This document shows, in pieces, positions 1-9,376 of a stretch of 64,000 nucleotides of DNA; position 1 is the stretch's first letter; each line of letters begins with the position of its first letter. The DNA comes from Croceibacterium soli. GTDB lineage: Bacteria; Pseudomonadota; Alphaproteobacteria; Sphingomonadales; Sphingomonadaceae. The DNA lies in contig NZ_WTYK01000004.1 of NCBI RefSeq assembly GCF_009828065.1, positions 310,001 to 374,000 of the forward strand, written 5' to 3'. A model generated the notes under the pieces. It searched no databases and was not told where the DNA came from. It saw nothing but the letters and a program-made list of their open reading frames with translations. The position numbers were made by a program, and so were the translations under genes.

Positions 1-1
1 A

Positions 2-1174
2 AGCGGGTCCTACCACTCGCCGGGCGTGTGCACGTTCTACGGCACCGCCAACTCCAACCTGATGATGCTGGAGATGATGGGCCTGCAGCTGCCCGGTGCG
101 GCCTTCATCAATCCCGGCACGCCGCTGCGCCAGGCGCTGACCCGCGCATCGGTGCACCGGCTGGCGGAGATCACCCGCCACGGCAACGACTACCGCCCGC
201 TGGCGCAGTGCGTCGACGAGCGCTCGATCGTCAACGCGGCGGTCGGCCTGCTGGCGACCGGCGGATCGACCAATCACGCGATCCACGTGCCCGCCTTCGC
301 GCGGGCGGCGGGCGTGATCATCGACTGGGACGACTTGTCGGAACTCAGCGGCGCGGTGCCGATGCTGGCGAAGGTCTATCCGAACGGCGCCAGCGACGTG
401 AACCACTTCCAGAACGCCGGCGGGCTCGGCTTCGTGGTGCGCGAACTGCTGAGCGCCGGGCTGCTCCACCGCGACATCATGACGGTGTTCGGTGACGATC
501 TCGGCGCCTTCGCGCAAGAGCCGTGGCTGGACGGCGAAGAGCTCGCCTGGCGCGATCCGGGCCCTTCCGGGGACGCGGACATCCTGCGGCCGGCGACCGA
601 TCCCTTCTTCCCCGAAGGCGGCATGCGGCTGCTGCAAGGCAACCTGGGCCGCGGGATCATCAAGACCAGCGCGGTCGATCCGGAGCGCTGGACCGTCGAG
701 GCCCCATGCCTGGTGTTCGAGCGGCAGGAGGATGTGGCCAAGGCGTTCGCGGCCGGCGAGCTGGACCGTGACGTGGTGGTGGTCATGCGCTTCCAGGGCC
801 CGCGCGCCAACGGCATGCCGGAGCTGCACAAGCTGACCCCGATCCTGGGCGTGGTGCAGGACCGCGGCTATCGTGTGGCGCTCGTGACCGACGGGCGGCT
901 GTCGGGCGCCAGCGGCAAAGTGCCGGGCGCGATCCACGTCAGCCCCGAGGCGCTTGGCGGCGGACCGCTCGCCCGCTTGCGCGATGGGGACATAGTGCGC
1001 CTCTCGGCCGAGGACGGCACGCTTTCGACCACGGCGAACCTCGCGTCCCGCGAGCCGGCGCAGATGCGCGAAATCGAGCTCGGCACCGGGCGCGAGCTGT
1101 TCGGCATGTTCCGCAACTTCGCCGACGAGGCCGAGCGGGGAGGCTCCGCCATGCTGGCGGTGGGTGGGCTGTGA
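2..1174 (+). CDS. edd: Phosphogluconate dehydratase (Edd), 5' end outside window
   Basis: This is the C-terminal part (about 390 residues) of 6-phosphogluconate dehydratase, which makes 2-keto-3-deoxy-6-phosphogluconate in the Entner-Doudoroff pathway. The frame is open from base 2, so the start lies upstream. The segment [12 protein letters not shown] carries the cysteine expected to bind the Fe-S cluster in the IlvD/Edd family, and the C-terminal [20 protein letters not shown] stretch is typical of the family. Its stop overlaps the start of the glucokinase gene by four bases (GTGA), so the two are very probably translationally coupled. The next gene is the aldolase that uses its product, which confirms Edd rather than the related IlvD. 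Confidence 0.95.
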   Translation, partial: SGSYHSPGVCTFYGTANSNLMMLEMMGLQLPGAAFINPGTPLRQALTRASVHRLAEITRHGNDYRPLAQCVDERSIVNAAVGLLATGGSTNHAIHVPAFARAAGVIIDWDDLSELSGAVPMLAKVYPNGASDVNHFQNAGGLGFVVRELLSAGLLHRDIMTVFGDDLGAFAQEPWLDGEELAWRDPGPSGDADILRPATDPFFPEGGMRLLQGNLGRGIIKTSAVDPERWTVEAPCLVFERQEDVAKAFAAGELDRDVVVVMRFQGPRANGMPELHKLTPILGVVQDRGYRVALVTDGRLSGASGKVPGAIHVSPEALGGGPLARLRDGDIVRLSAEDGTLSTTANLASREPAQMREIELGTGRELFGMFRNFADEAERGGSAMLAVGGL

Positions 1175-2136
1175 CCGAGCTCATCGCCATCGACGTGGGC
1201 GGCACGCATGCCCGCTTCGCCCGCGCGGTGATAACCGATGGGGCGATCGAGCTGGGCGAGCCGGTTACGTTGAAGACCTCCGACTTCGCCGGCATCGAAG
1301 GCGCTTGGGACGCTTATGCCGCCCAGGCCGGCGGGCCGCTGCCAGGCGCGGCGGCCATCGCCATCGCCGGGCCGGTGACCGGCGGGACAGTGCGGATGAC
1401 CAACAACAGCTGGGTCCTGCACACCGGCGCGCTCGACGAGCAGCTCGGGATCGAGAAAGTCACCGTGCTCAACGATTTCGGCGCCGTCGCCCATGCCGTT
1501 GCGCGCGCTCCGGCGAGTGAGTTGGTCCATATCGCCGGGCCGGACCTGCCGCTGCCCGAAAGCGGCACTGTGAGCGTGGTCGGCCCGGGCACCGGCCTCG
1601 GCGTCGCGCACTTCCACCGGTTTCCCGGCGGCTATCACGTCCAGGCGACCGAAGGCGGCCATGTCGACTTCGCGCCGGTCGACGCGATCGACGACCGGCT
1701 GCTGGCGCGCCTGCGCGCACGCCACCGCCGGGTCTCGCTCGAACGCGTGGTCTCCGGCCCCGGGATCGTGGAGATCCGCGCCGTGCTCGGCGCGATCGAG
1801 GGGCGGCAGCTCGCCGAGTTGGAGGACAAGACGATCTGGCAGCTCGGGCTCTCGGGCGAGGACCCGCTGTGCGTTGCCGCCGTTCAGCGCTTCTGCCTCT
1901 CGCTGGGCAGCGTGTGCGGCGACTATGCGCTGGCCCAAGGGGCGAGCGCCGTTGTCCTGGCCGGCGGGCTCGGCCTCAAGCTCAAGGACGTCCTGCCGCG
2001 CTCCGGCTTCGCCGAGCGATTCCTGTTCAAGGGCCGCTACGAGCGGATGATGCAGGGCATTCCGATCAAGTTGATCATCCACCCGCAGCCGGGCCTGTTC
2101 GGCGCCGCGGCGGCTTTCGCCAGGGAGCACCTGTGA
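1171..2136 (+). CDS. glk: Glucokinase
   Basis: Cytosolic glucokinase of 321 residues that phosphorylates glucose to feed the Entner-Doudoroff route. The N-terminal phosphate-binding motif [11 protein letters not shown] and the later [11 protein letters not shown] and VLAGGLGLK stretches place it in the proteobacterial Glk (ASKHA fold) family. The length is normal. The GTG start at 1171 lies inside the edd stop (GTGA overlap), and its stop overlaps the eda start in the same way. Order edd-glk-eda is common in alphaproteobacteria. Confidence 0.93.
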   Translation: MTELIAIDVGGTHARFARAVITDGAIELGEPVTLKTSDFAGIEGAWDAYAAQAGGPLPGAAAIAIAGPVTGGTVRMTNNSWVLHTGALDEQLGIEKVTVLNDFGAVAHAVARAPASELVHIAGPDLPLPESGTVSVVGPGTGLGVAHFHRFPGGYHVQATEGGHVDFAPVDAIDDRLLARLRARHRRVSLERVVSGPGIVEIRAVLGAIEGRQLAELEDKTIWQLGLSGEDPLCVAAVQRFCLSLGSVCGDYALAQGASAVVLAGGLGLKLKDVLPRSGFAERFLFKGRYERMMQGIPIKLIIHPQPGLFGAAAAFAREHL

Positions 2137-2744
2137 GCACCATCGAAGACATCATGCGCACCGCCCCGGTGATTCCGGTGCTGGTGGTGGAGGACGTGCG
2201 GCAGGCCCGCCCCCTGGCCGAGGCGCTGGTCGCCGGCGGGCTGCGCGTGCTCGAAGTGACTCTGCGCACGCCGGCGGCGCTCGATGTGATCCGCGAGATG
2301 AAGCAGGTCGAAGGGGCGATCGTCGGCGCGGGTACGGTCACCAACCCAGCCGAGCTGGAGGCGGCGCTCGAGGCGGGCAGCGAGTTCATCGTCTCGCCAG
2401 GCCTCACGGAGACGCTCGGCAAGGCGGCGGTGGCCAGCGGCGTGCCCTTCCTGCCCGGCATCGCCAGCGCTGGCGACATCATGCGCGGGATGGACCTGGG
2501 CCTGAACCGGTTCAAGTTCTTCCCCGCCATGGCTGCCGGCGGAGCGCCGGCACTGAAGGCGCTTGCCGCGCCGTTCGGCCAAGTGCGGTTCTGCCCGACC
2601 GGCGGGATCAGCGAGGAGACGGCGCCGGAGTGGCTCGCGCTCGATCCGGTGCTTTGCGTCGGCGGCAGCTGGATCGTGCCGAAGGGGCCGCCGGATTATA
2701 TTGCCATCGCGGAAGCCGCGCGCAGGGCGAGCCGGCTGGGATGA
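2133..2744 (+). CDS. eda: KDPG aldolase (2-dehydro-3-deoxy-phosphogluconate aldolase)
   Basis: A 203-residue class I aldolase that cleaves KDPG to pyruvate and glyceraldehyde 3-phosphate, the last step of the Entner-Doudoroff pathway. The GTG start at 2133 overlaps the glk stop by four bases and gives [20 protein letters not shown], a normal family N-terminus. The segments LEVTLRT, GAGTV, FIVSPG and FFPA (just after the expected Schiff-base lysine in RFKFFPA), then PTGGI, follow the KHG/KDPG aldolase pattern. It overlaps the next gene at ATGA. Confidence 0.94.
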   Translation: MSTIEDIMRTAPVIPVLVVEDVRQARPLAEALVAGGLRVLEVTLRTPAALDVIREMKQVEGAIVGAGTVTNPAELEAALEAGSEFIVSPGLTETLGKAAVASGVPFLPGIASAGDIMRGMDLGLNRFKFFPAMAAGGAPALKALAAPFGQVRFCPTGGISEETAPEWLALDPVLCVGGSWIVPKGPPDYIAIAEAARRASRLG

Positions 2745-5524
2745 AATCGGTCGGCGATCTCCTCGACCGGCTGCAGGCGCTGCACCGCCGCACCGAGGAG
2801 ACGCCGCTGTTCAACCCCGTGTTCCAGCTTTCGCTGGACCTCTCGCGGCAGATCGAGAGCGGCGAGCTGACGCTCGACGAGTGCGGAGACCTGATAGCCG
2901 AGCTCGAATGCGAGGCCCTGACCAGCCGTGCGCGGCGCCTGCGGCGGCTCGTCGCGCCGGTCGATCCTGCGGCGAACATCGCCGAGTTGGAAGCAACGCT
3001 GGCGGACGAGGCGGGCGATTTCTCCGCCTTTCGAGCGCGCTGGGAGAAGCCCCGGCTGCACGCGGTCTTCACCGCTCATCCGACGTTCCTGCTCCCGCCA
3101 GCCCAGGCCGAGGCTGTGGCCGAGCAGGCAAGCCGCGAGGGCCCAATCAAGCCTGAAGCCTGCGCCGTTCCGTCGGACCGCACAGGCATCACGCTCGCTT
3201 TCGAACATGCGGAGGCGATGCGCGCGATCGGCAATGCGCAGGATGCGCGCGACCGGATCGTCGCAACGCTGCTCGGCGCTGCGCGCGAGCGCTGGCCCGA
3301 CGAGTGGCACGATTTCTCCCCGCTGCCGTTCCGCTTCGCCCATTGGGTCGGCTACGACATGGACGGGCGCACCGACATCGCCTGGCACGATTCGATCGGC
3401 TTCCGCCTATCCGAGAAAGCCGAGCGCCTGGCGCGCTATGCCGCGTCGCTGGAGGCGATCGATGCCGGCCACCCGCTACTCGGGGAAATGCGCGCTGCTG
3501 CCGACTATGCCACCGACCGCGCGCGGGACTTTGCGGCGGATCTGTCCGAGCCCGCGGCCCTGTCCGCGGCGGCGAACCGGCTGACTGCCGACCATCCGCA
3601 CAAGCTGCTTTCTCTGCGGGACTGGATCGAGCGGCTGGAGGAGGAGGCACTCGAAGCCGATCCGCAGCGCGCCATGGCCCTCAAGACCCTCGCCGCCGCG
3701 ATGCGCGCAGACGGGCTCGGGATGGGCTGGATCCATTTCCGGGTGAACGCCAAGCAGCTGCACAACGCCGTGCGCCGGCGGCTCGATCCGAAGGGAGAGC
3801 TCGATCTCGCCAGCAAGAGCGCTGTCGTGCACTTGCGTGAGGCCATCGCCGAGGTGCAGCCGCGCCGTTCCAACTTCGCCGCGCTGGCGATCGAGAGCAG
3901 CACGGCGATCCGGCAGTTCCTGGCGATGGCGCAGATCCTCGCCCACATCGACGCCGACGCGCCGATCCGCATGCTGGTGGCCGAGTGCGAGCAGCCGGCG
4001 ACGATGCTCGCGGCGCTCTACTTCGCCAAGCTGTTCGGGATCGAGGACAAAGTCGACATCTCGCCGCTGTTCGAGACCGAAAGCGCGCTGGAGCACGGCG
4101 GGCGGTTCCTCGACGAGCTGCTCGCCGAGAAGGACTACCGCAGCTACGCCCGCGCGCGCGGGCGGGTGGCGATCCAGACCGGTTTCTCCGACGCCGGGCG
4201 GTTCGTTGGACAGATACCCGCGAGCCTTGCGATCGAGCGGCTGCAGGGGCGGCTGGCCGCGGCGATGGCGGCGAACGGGCTGGCGGATGTCGCCGCGCTG
4301 ATCTTCGACACCCACGGCGAGAGCATGGGCCGCGGGGCGCATCCGTGCGGCCTGAAGGATCGGCTCGACTGGCCGCTGAGCCCCTGGGCGCGGCGACGGT
4401 TCGGGCGGGCGGGCATCGCGCTGGAGCCCGAAGTCAGCTTCCAGGGCGGCGACGGCTACCTGTTCTTCGCCACGCCGGAGCTGGCGCTGGCGACGCTGAC
4501 CCGCATCGCCGCGCTGCATCCGGGCGAGGCCGATACGGATGCGCCGGCCGACCCGTTCTACCGCCGGACCGACCTGAGCCTCGATTTCTACCGCGCGATC
4601 CGCGATCACCAGCACTCGCACCTCGAAAGCCGCACGTATGCGCGCGCGGTGACCGCCTTCGGGCTCGGCCTGCTCAACCCCACGGGCAGCCGTGTCTCGC
4701 GCCGGCAGAGCGACATTTCCGCCGACCGCGAGATGAGCTTGCGGCAGATCCGCGCGATCCCGCACAACGCGGTCCTGCAGCAGCTCGGCTATCCGGTGAA
4801 CGTCATCGCCGGGGTCGGCAGCGCGGCCGAGGGGAATTACGAGGAAATTGCCGAGCTGCTGAGCGAAAGCGAACGCGGCGGGCAGATCCTGCGGCTGGTG
4901 CGTGCCGCCAATGCGCTCGCCAGCGTGAAGACGGTGGCCGCATGGGGCGAGCTGTTCAACTCGGCGTACTGGTCGAGCCGGCCATACCGCGGCACGGAGA
5001 GCCACTTGTCGGCCCCATGCGAAGCCCTGGCCGAGTACCTGGTCAAGGACGACCGTGTCGGCGTGTTCCGCCGCCTCGCCTCGCGCCTGCGGATCGATGC
5101 GCTGAAGCTCCACCGCCTGCTCGCGTTGCTGCCCGCCGAGGAGCCGGGGGAGGACCGCGAGCACCTGCGCCGCACGATCGGCGCGCTGCACGCGCTGCGG
5201 CTGGCGCTGATGCAGCACATGTTCCTGCGGGCGGTCTCGGTCCCGGCCTTCAGCCGCGCGAACGACATCAGCCGCGACGACGTGCTGGAGATGGTCTTCT
5301 CGCTGCGGATCGAGGATGCCCTGGCGCAGCTCAGGCGTGCCTTCCCGACCGAGTTCCCCCGCCTGGCCGACTTCGATCTCGACGAGCCGACCGAATATCC
5401 CGAAGGCGCCGACGAAGGGTACGAGGCCCTGCGGCGCAGGTTCATCGATCCGATCGAGCAGGCCCACGCCCTGTCGCTGCGGATCTCGACCGCCATCGCC
5501 AACCTCTTCGGCGCCCACGGTTGA
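2741..5524 (+). CDS. Phosphoenolpyruvate carboxylase-like protein (divergent)
   Basis: A 927-residue protein whose start ATG (2741) overlaps the eda stop. Its motif order matches PEP carboxylase, which adds bicarbonate to PEP to make oxaloacetate: FTAHPT with His113 (the conserved His in TAHPTE), GFSDAGRFVG at 481-490, THGESMGRGAHP at 524-535 with Arg531, and LRAIPHNAV. It differs at usually invariant positions: the lysine of GYSDSxKD is Arg487, and the glycine/arginine-rich HGRGG loop is shortened to HGES. Coupling to Entner-Doudoroff genes fits an anaplerotic role. It may be a divergent enzyme with altered chemistry, so the family is fairly sure and the activity is not. Confidence 0.7.
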   Translation: MKSVGDLLDRLQALHRRTEETPLFNPVFQLSLDLSRQIESGELTLDECGDLIAELECEALTSRARRLRRLVAPVDPAANIAELEATLADEAGDFSAFRARWEKPRLHAVFTAHPTFLLPPAQAEAVAEQASREGPIKPEACAVPSDRTGITLAFEHAEAMRAIGNAQDARDRIVATLLGAARERWPDEWHDFSPLPFRFAHWVGYDMDGRTDIAWHDSIGFRLSEKAERLARYAASLEAIDAGHPLLGEMRAAADYATDRARDFAADLSEPAALSAAANRLTADHPHKLLSLRDWIERLEEEALEADPQRAMALKTLAAAMRADGLGMGWIHFRVNAKQLHNAVRRRLDPKGELDLASKSAVVHLREAIAEVQPRRSNFAALAIESSTAIRQFLAMAQILAHIDADAPIRMLVAECEQPATMLAALYFAKLFGIEDKVDISPLFETESALEHGGRFLDELLAEKDYRSYARARGRVAIQTGFSDAGRFVGQIPASLAIERLQGRLAAAMAANGLADVAALIFDTHGESMGRGAHPCGLKDRLDWPLSPWARRRFGRAGIALEPEVSFQGGDGYLFFATPELALATLTRIAALHPGEADTDAPADPFYRRTDLSLDFYRAIRDHQHSHLESRTYARAVTAFGLGLLNPTGSRVSRRQSDISADREMSLRQIRAIPHNAVLQQLGYPVNVIAGVGSAAEGNYEEIAELLSESERGGQILRLVRAANALASVKTVAAWGELFNSAYWSSRPYRGTESHLSAPCEALAEYLVKDDRVGVFRRLASRLRIDALKLHRLLALLPAEEPGEDREHLRRTIGALHALRLALMQHMFLRAVSVPAFSRANDISRDDVLEMVFSLRIEDALAQLRRAFPTEFPRLADFDLDEPTEYPEGADEGYEALRRRFIDPIEQAHALSLRISTAIANLFGAHG

Positions 5525-5608
5525 CGCACCGGCGCCGGTGCGTCTCGCAGCGGGACGCGGGACAGGCGGCCGTGGCACGATTTGGTAAATCTGGCATTAT
5601 CCATATCT

Positions 5609-6304
5609 ATGGAGGCCGGATTGAAATGGATCGGCGGCGCGACCGCGGCGGTATTGGTGCTGCTCGCTTCGGCCGTTGTCGGCAGCAATGCGCTGGAGGC
5701 GCAGGAGAGCAGGCCTGACACCTGGCTGACGGCCGAGGACGTGCTCGTCGCGGACGATCGGGTCGTGGCTCCAGAAGAGCCGGCGATCGAAAACGTGGCT
5801 ATGGTCCAGCCGCTGCCCACGCCCGCGGCGGCCGAATCCCCATTCGTGATCAAGCGGATCCTGCCGATCGAGGGGCCGATCAGGTATGGCGAATGGCACT
5901 GGGACGAAGAAGGTGTGCCCGATGGTCCACTGGTCATGACGGTCGACCTCGAAGCGCGAGTGCTCTCGGTCTTCCGCGGCGGTTATGAGATCGGCGCCAC
6001 GGCCGTCCTGCTCGGCACCGACGACTACCCTACCCCGCTCGGCGTGTTCCCGATCCTGAGCAAGGAACGGCACAACATCTCCGAGAAGTACGGCAACGCG
6101 CCGATGCCCTGGACCTTGCGGCTGACCTGGGACGGCGTCGCGATCCACGGCGGCAGCCAGGTGCGCAACGGCTGGGCCAGCCACGGCTGCATCGGCGCCC
6201 CGGACGGGTTCGTCTCCAAGCTGTTCGCCGCCGCCCGCAAGGGTGACAAGGTGATCATCACCCGCGGCAGGATGGCGGGCCTGGGCGACGCGCTGATGAG
6301 TTGA
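5609..6304 (+). CDS. L,D-transpeptidase family protein (YkuD domain)
   Basis: A 231-residue protein with a membrane anchor or signal segment at about residues 8-27 (ATAAVLVLLASAVVG), a variable linker, and a YkuD catalytic domain at about 108-225. The active-site motif is SHGC at 191-194, with His180 in AIHGGSQV upstream. Such enzymes act in the periplasm on peptidoglycan (3-3 cross-links or protein attachment). The final motif is SHGCIGAP rather than the common SHGCIRL/N. The ATG at 5609 has no clear Shine-Dalgarno; a TTG at 5621 in the same frame sits 5 bases after GGAGG and is a real alternative start. Confidence 0.85.
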   Translation: MEAGLKWIGGATAAVLVLLASAVVGSNALEAQESRPDTWLTAEDVLVADDRVVAPEEPAIENVAMVQPLPTPAAAESPFVIKRILPIEGPIRYGEWHWDEEGVPDGPLVMTVDLEARVLSVFRGGYEIGATAVLLGTDDYPTPLGVFPILSKERHNISEKYGNAPMPWTLRLTWDGVAIHGGSQVRNGWASHGCIGAPDGFVSKLFAAARKGDKVIITRGRMAGLGDALMS

Positions 6305-6309
6305 TCGTC

Positions 6310-6391
6310 ATGCTGAGCTCGTCTCAGCATCCATGCCTCCGCCGTCACGGCGGTGAAGGTGGAGAGATGGACCCTGAAACGAGTTCAGGGT
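6310..6391. repeat. Two-hairpin intergenic repeat, copy 1
   Basis: Two inverted repeats lie between the converging L,D-transpeptidase and tilS genes. The first is ATGCTGAG-N5-CTCAGCAT (6310-6330); the second is ACCCTGAA-N5-TTCAGGGT (6371-6391). Both have 8-bp stems and 5-base loops. The same pair occurs in the opposite order at 26655-26738. It may serve as a bidirectional terminator. Confidence 0.8.
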
Positions 6392-6429
6392 GACGAGGTT
6401 TGGCTGAGGTAACGGATTGGAGGAGAGGC

Positions 6430-7410
6430 TCAGAACGAACGACGCGGGGGCTCGGGGCGGAAGAGCCAAGCGTCCTTCTCCACGCTTGCCATGACACCAC
6501 CGAGGTTGCCGGTACGCCCTGCCGCCAGACCGTCTACGAGCTGTGCGACCGCAGCTCCCCGACCCTCTCCGCCGAAGTGAGCAATGATCCGCGCCACCAC
6601 CCGCAGCACGATCACGCGCGGAGCGCTGGGGTTGTAGCGAACCCGGTCGGCCGCGGTGACGACCCGTTCCGCCCATTCCCGCTCGGCCGCCCATTCGAGC
6701 GCCGCGTCCGCTTCCGCCAGGTGGGCCGCGCTCTGCGCCAGGGCGGGCGGATCGAGCCAGTCCGCGGTTGCTAGCGCGGCGCGGATGCGGACGCGATCGA
6801 AGCGCTCGTCGCGGTTGCTGGGGTCGGCGGCTGGTTCCAGACCGGCGCGTGAGACGATTTCCGCCAGCTCGGCGCGGCGCCAGTCCAGCAGTGGGCGCAG
6901 CAGCGGCAGGGCCGTGCCGGGCACGACGCCGCGCCGGCGCACCCCGGCGAGCCCGGAGAGGCCGCTGGCTCGGTTGAGGCGCATGATCAGCGTTTCGGCC
7001 TGGTCGTCGGCATGGTGGGCGGTGGCGAGCGCCCCCAGTCCCTCTCGTTCCGCCCAGCCTGCCAGGGCCGCGTAGCGAGCCTCGCGCGCGGCGGTCTGGA
7101 GATTGCCTGTACCGGTCTGGACCGTGAGGATCGCACAGAGGATCCCCCGCTCCGCGCAGACGCGCGCCACCGCCCGGCACTCTTCCGCCGCCGCCGGGCG
7201 CAAGCCGTGATCGACGCTGGCCACGGCGAACCGTCCGGGAACCGCGGCATGCGCAAGCAGCAGGAGCGCTAGGCTGTCCGGCCCGCCGGAGACGGCCAGG
7301 CCCAGCCGGCCACCCTCCGGCCACAGCCGATCGAGGGCGGCGGCGAAGCGCGCCGCCTCGGCCGCGGTCACTCCGTCAGCGGCACGTGACGCGCCGGCGC
7401 TCCCTTTCAT
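6430..7410 (-). CDS. tilS: tRNA(Ile)-lysidine synthase
   Basis: A 326-residue PP-loop ATPase that converts the wobble C of the tRNA-Ile CAU anticodon to lysidine, so the tRNA reads AUA. The P-loop LAVSGGPDSLALL is at about residues 37-49, and the characteristic ATAHHADDQAETLIMRL segment follows. It lacks the long C-terminal domain of E. coli TilS, which is usual in alphaproteobacteria. The ATG at 7408-7410 overlaps the upstream cpoB-like gene by 35 bases; a GTG at 7371, just past that gene's stop, is an alternative start. Confidence 0.93.
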   Translation of the reverse strand: MKGSAGASRAADGVTAAEAARFAAALDRLWPEGGRLGLAVSGGPDSLALLLLAHAAVPGRFAVASVDHGLRPAAAEECRAVARVCAERGILCAILTVQTGTGNLQTAAREARYAALAGWAEREGLGALATAHHADDQAETLIMRLNRASGLSGLAGVRRRGVVPGTALPLLRPLLDWRRAELAEIVSRAGLEPAADPSNRDERFDRVRIRAALATADWLDPPALAQSAAHLAEADAALEWAAEREWAERVVTAADRVRYNPSAPRVIVLRVVARIIAHFGGEGRGAAVAQLVDGLAAGRTGNLGGVMASVEKDAWLFRPEPPRRSF

Positions 7411-8293
7411 ACTGGTCCTTCAGCCGCCCGGTGGCGAGCGCCGGATACTTCTCGCTGAACTCGGCGAGGGCCCGGCAGGCGCGCGTGGTGTCCTGCAGCG
7501 CGACCATCGCGCCGGCCAGGAACAGCAGGCTGTCCGGCGCGCGCGCGCCCGTCGGGGCCGACTGGTAGTTCTCCAGGAAATACGGCGCGGCGAGGCGCGG
7601 CTGGCCATCGTCGAGATAGGCCCGGCCGAGCAGGTTGCGGCCATAGCTGATCATCCGGTGGCTGGGGTAACGCTCCACGAACAGCTTGAGCTGCTGCTGC
7701 GCCTCGGGGAACAGGCCCGCCTCCCACAAGCGGAAGCCGTAGCTGTATTCGTCCTCGCCTGCATCGCCAGTGTCCGGCTTGGCGATCGCCTGAACCCGGG
7801 CGAGCCGCTCGGGGCTTGGCCCGGCCGCGGCTGCGGGCGCCGCGGGGCTGCTGCTGGAGCCGTTGCCGACCTCGGGCACGCGGATCGCGCCGCTGGGCTG
7901 CGCCACCGGGGCCGGTGCCGCCGCTGTTTCGAGGATGCCCAACCGCTCCTGGATCTGGCGGATCTCGTTGGCGTTCTCCTCGCCCCGGGCGGTCAACTGC
8001 GCGAGCTGCGATTCGATCGATTGCAGGCGAGCGAGGATGTCCGTGACGGCGCTCTCGGACGGGGCGCCGGTCTGCTGCGGAGTGGCCTGCCCGGGCGTAA
8101 CCACTTCGGGCGTGAAGAAGCGCCCGTCGCTGTTCGGGAAGACCTGCCGCTGCAGCGCGCGGATCTCGGCCTCGATCTTGCGCAGCCGGGCATCGTCCGC
8201 CTGAGCAGCGGCGGGAGCGGCGATCACCGCGCCGCCTGCCAGCAGCAGGGCGGCGATGACCGTGCGCGACGTCTGCCAATGAGTGAAGCTCAT
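7376..8293 (-). CDS. cpoB: Tol-Pal system protein (CpoB/YbgF-like)
   Basis: A 305-residue periplasmic protein. The start at 8293 follows AGGAGG. The N-terminus has a signal peptide (about residues 10-27, ending APAAAQA). Next come a coiled-coil-forming stretch (DARLRKIEAEIRALQRQVFP, and a second helix around ESQLAQLTARGEENANEIRQ) and C-terminal TPR-like repeats (EYSYGFRLWEAGLFPEAQQQ; SYGRNLLGRAYLDDG; DSLLFLAGAM). This is the CpoB layout, which links the Tol-Pal machine to septal peptidoglycan synthesis. In many Proteobacteria it follows pal; here it is coupled to tilS, an order often seen in sphingomonads. Confidence 0.87.
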   Translation of the reverse strand: MSFTHWQTSRTVIAALLLAGGAVIAAPAAAQADDARLRKIEAEIRALQRQVFPNSDGRFFTPEVVTPGQATPQQTGAPSESAVTDILARLQSIESQLAQLTARGEENANEIRQIQERLGILETAAAPAPVAQPSGAIRVPEVGNGSSSSPAAPAAAAGPSPERLARVQAIAKPDTGDAGEDEYSYGFRLWEAGLFPEAQQQLKLFVERYPSHRMISYGRNLLGRAYLDDGQPRLAAPYFLENYQSAPTGARAPDSLLFLAGAMVALQDTTRACRALAEFSEKYPALATGRLKDQYERERRRVTCR

Positions 8294-8413
8294 CCTGTCC
8301 TTATTCCTCCTGAGTTCGCCGCCCGTATTCGCCGGAAGCGGGCGAACGGCGGCTGAACGACGCATGCGCGAATGTGCCAAGGCGGGATTCCCTTGTCGAG
8401 GGAGCGACAGCCC

Positions 8414-9259
8414 TCAGTTCGTGCCGGAGCGGGTGTTTTCCCCCGTCGCGGCAGCCGCCGGGGCGGCCCGCCCGCGCGCCACCAGCGCTTCGCCCGTGAC
8501 CGGCACGTCGCTGACGACCCGCTGCTGCTCCGACAACCGCGGCAGCTCGCGTCCGCCGACGGTGATGCGCAGGGCATCGGGGCGGCCGGTCCGCAGCATC
8601 GGTTGGACCGCGTCGGCCGGCACGGTATATGTGTCGCCCGGAGCCATGACGGCTTCCATCAGCGTGCCTTGCGGGGTGTAGAAGCGGACCCAGGCCTCCT
8701 CCCGCGCGGTGAACACCACCGGGCCGGCGGCCCGCGGGGCTGCCTGGGCCGCCGGAGTCCCGGTTTTCGGGGCGACGCGCTGTGCAGCAGCCTGCTTCGC
8801 CTGCTCCTGCTCGATCAGCGAGGGCAGCTCGGCCGCCGGGGTGAACAGCGTGCTCAGGAACATGGCGATGCCGGCGACGACCAGGATTGCCGCGAAGATG
8901 GAGAAGTAGAACAGCGCGCGCGACGGAGCCCGGGCCGGGTCGCCCGGTTCGAAAGTGGCCGGCCGGTACTCTTCCTCGCCAAGCTGGGCGTCGAGTTCGG
9001 CGCGGACCATGGCCGCGACTTCCTCCTGCTGGAGCCCGACCACTTTGGCGTAGGTGCGCGAAAAGCCGACCGCGTAAGTGCGGCCTGGCAGGCGGCCGAA
9101 ATCTCCGGCCTCGATGGCGACGAGGTGGCGCTGCGGAATTCGGGTCTGCGCCGCGACCTGCTCCAGCGAGAGGCCTTTCTCCTCGCGCGCGGCGCGAAGC
9201 TGGGCCCCGATCCCCATCGGCGTTCCGGTTGCTTCCGTGCTTATGAAATTCTCGTCCAT
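8414..9259 (-). CDS. RodZ-like helix-turn-helix membrane protein (DUF4115)
   Basis: A 281-residue protein with a cytoplasmic HTH domain (GAQLRAAREEKGLSLEQVAA, IPQRHLVAIEAGDF, YAVGFSRTYAKVVGL) at about residues 14-80, one membrane segment (FYFSIFAAILVVAGIAMFL) near 130, and a periplasmic DUF4115-type domain at about 205-265. This is the RodZ layout; RodZ connects MreB filaments to the cell-wall elongation machine. The ATG at 9259 is chosen because GGAG lies just upstream; an ATG ten codons earlier (9289) lacks one. The C-terminal tail is alanine-rich and poorly conserved. Confidence 0.82.
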   Translation of the reverse strand: MDENFISTEATGTPMGIGAQLRAAREEKGLSLEQVAAQTRIPQRHLVAIEAGDFGRLPGRTYAVGFSRTYAKVVGLQQEEVAAMVRAELDAQLGEEEYRPATFEPGDPARAPSRALFYFSIFAAILVVAGIAMFLSTLFTPAAELPSLIEQEQAKQAAAQRVAPKTGTPAAQAAPRAAGPVVFTAREEAWVRFYTPQGTLMEAVMAPGDTYTVPADAVQPMLRTGRPDALRITVGGRELPRLSEQQRVVSDVPVTGEALVARGRAAPAAAATGENTRSGTN

Positions 9260-9376
9260 TCCCGCTCCAGTCTGGCGGTTATGGTTCATCTTGGCGAACC
9301 CGTTAGGTTGCCAAGAGACTGTCCCGCGAGGTTCAAGTCAAGTGCGGCTTGCCCGCCCCGGCCCATGGGCCTCCAT

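Noticed and set aside
868-2130. Long minus-strand open frame (420 codons) opposite edd and glk
   Set aside because: It lies antisense to clear genes in high-GC DNA, has arginine-rich sequence without motifs, and no ribosome site.
3476-5578. 700-codon minus-strand frame opposite the PEP carboxylase-like gene
   Set aside because: Antisense shadow caused by codon bias; the plus-strand protein has conserved motifs, this one has none.
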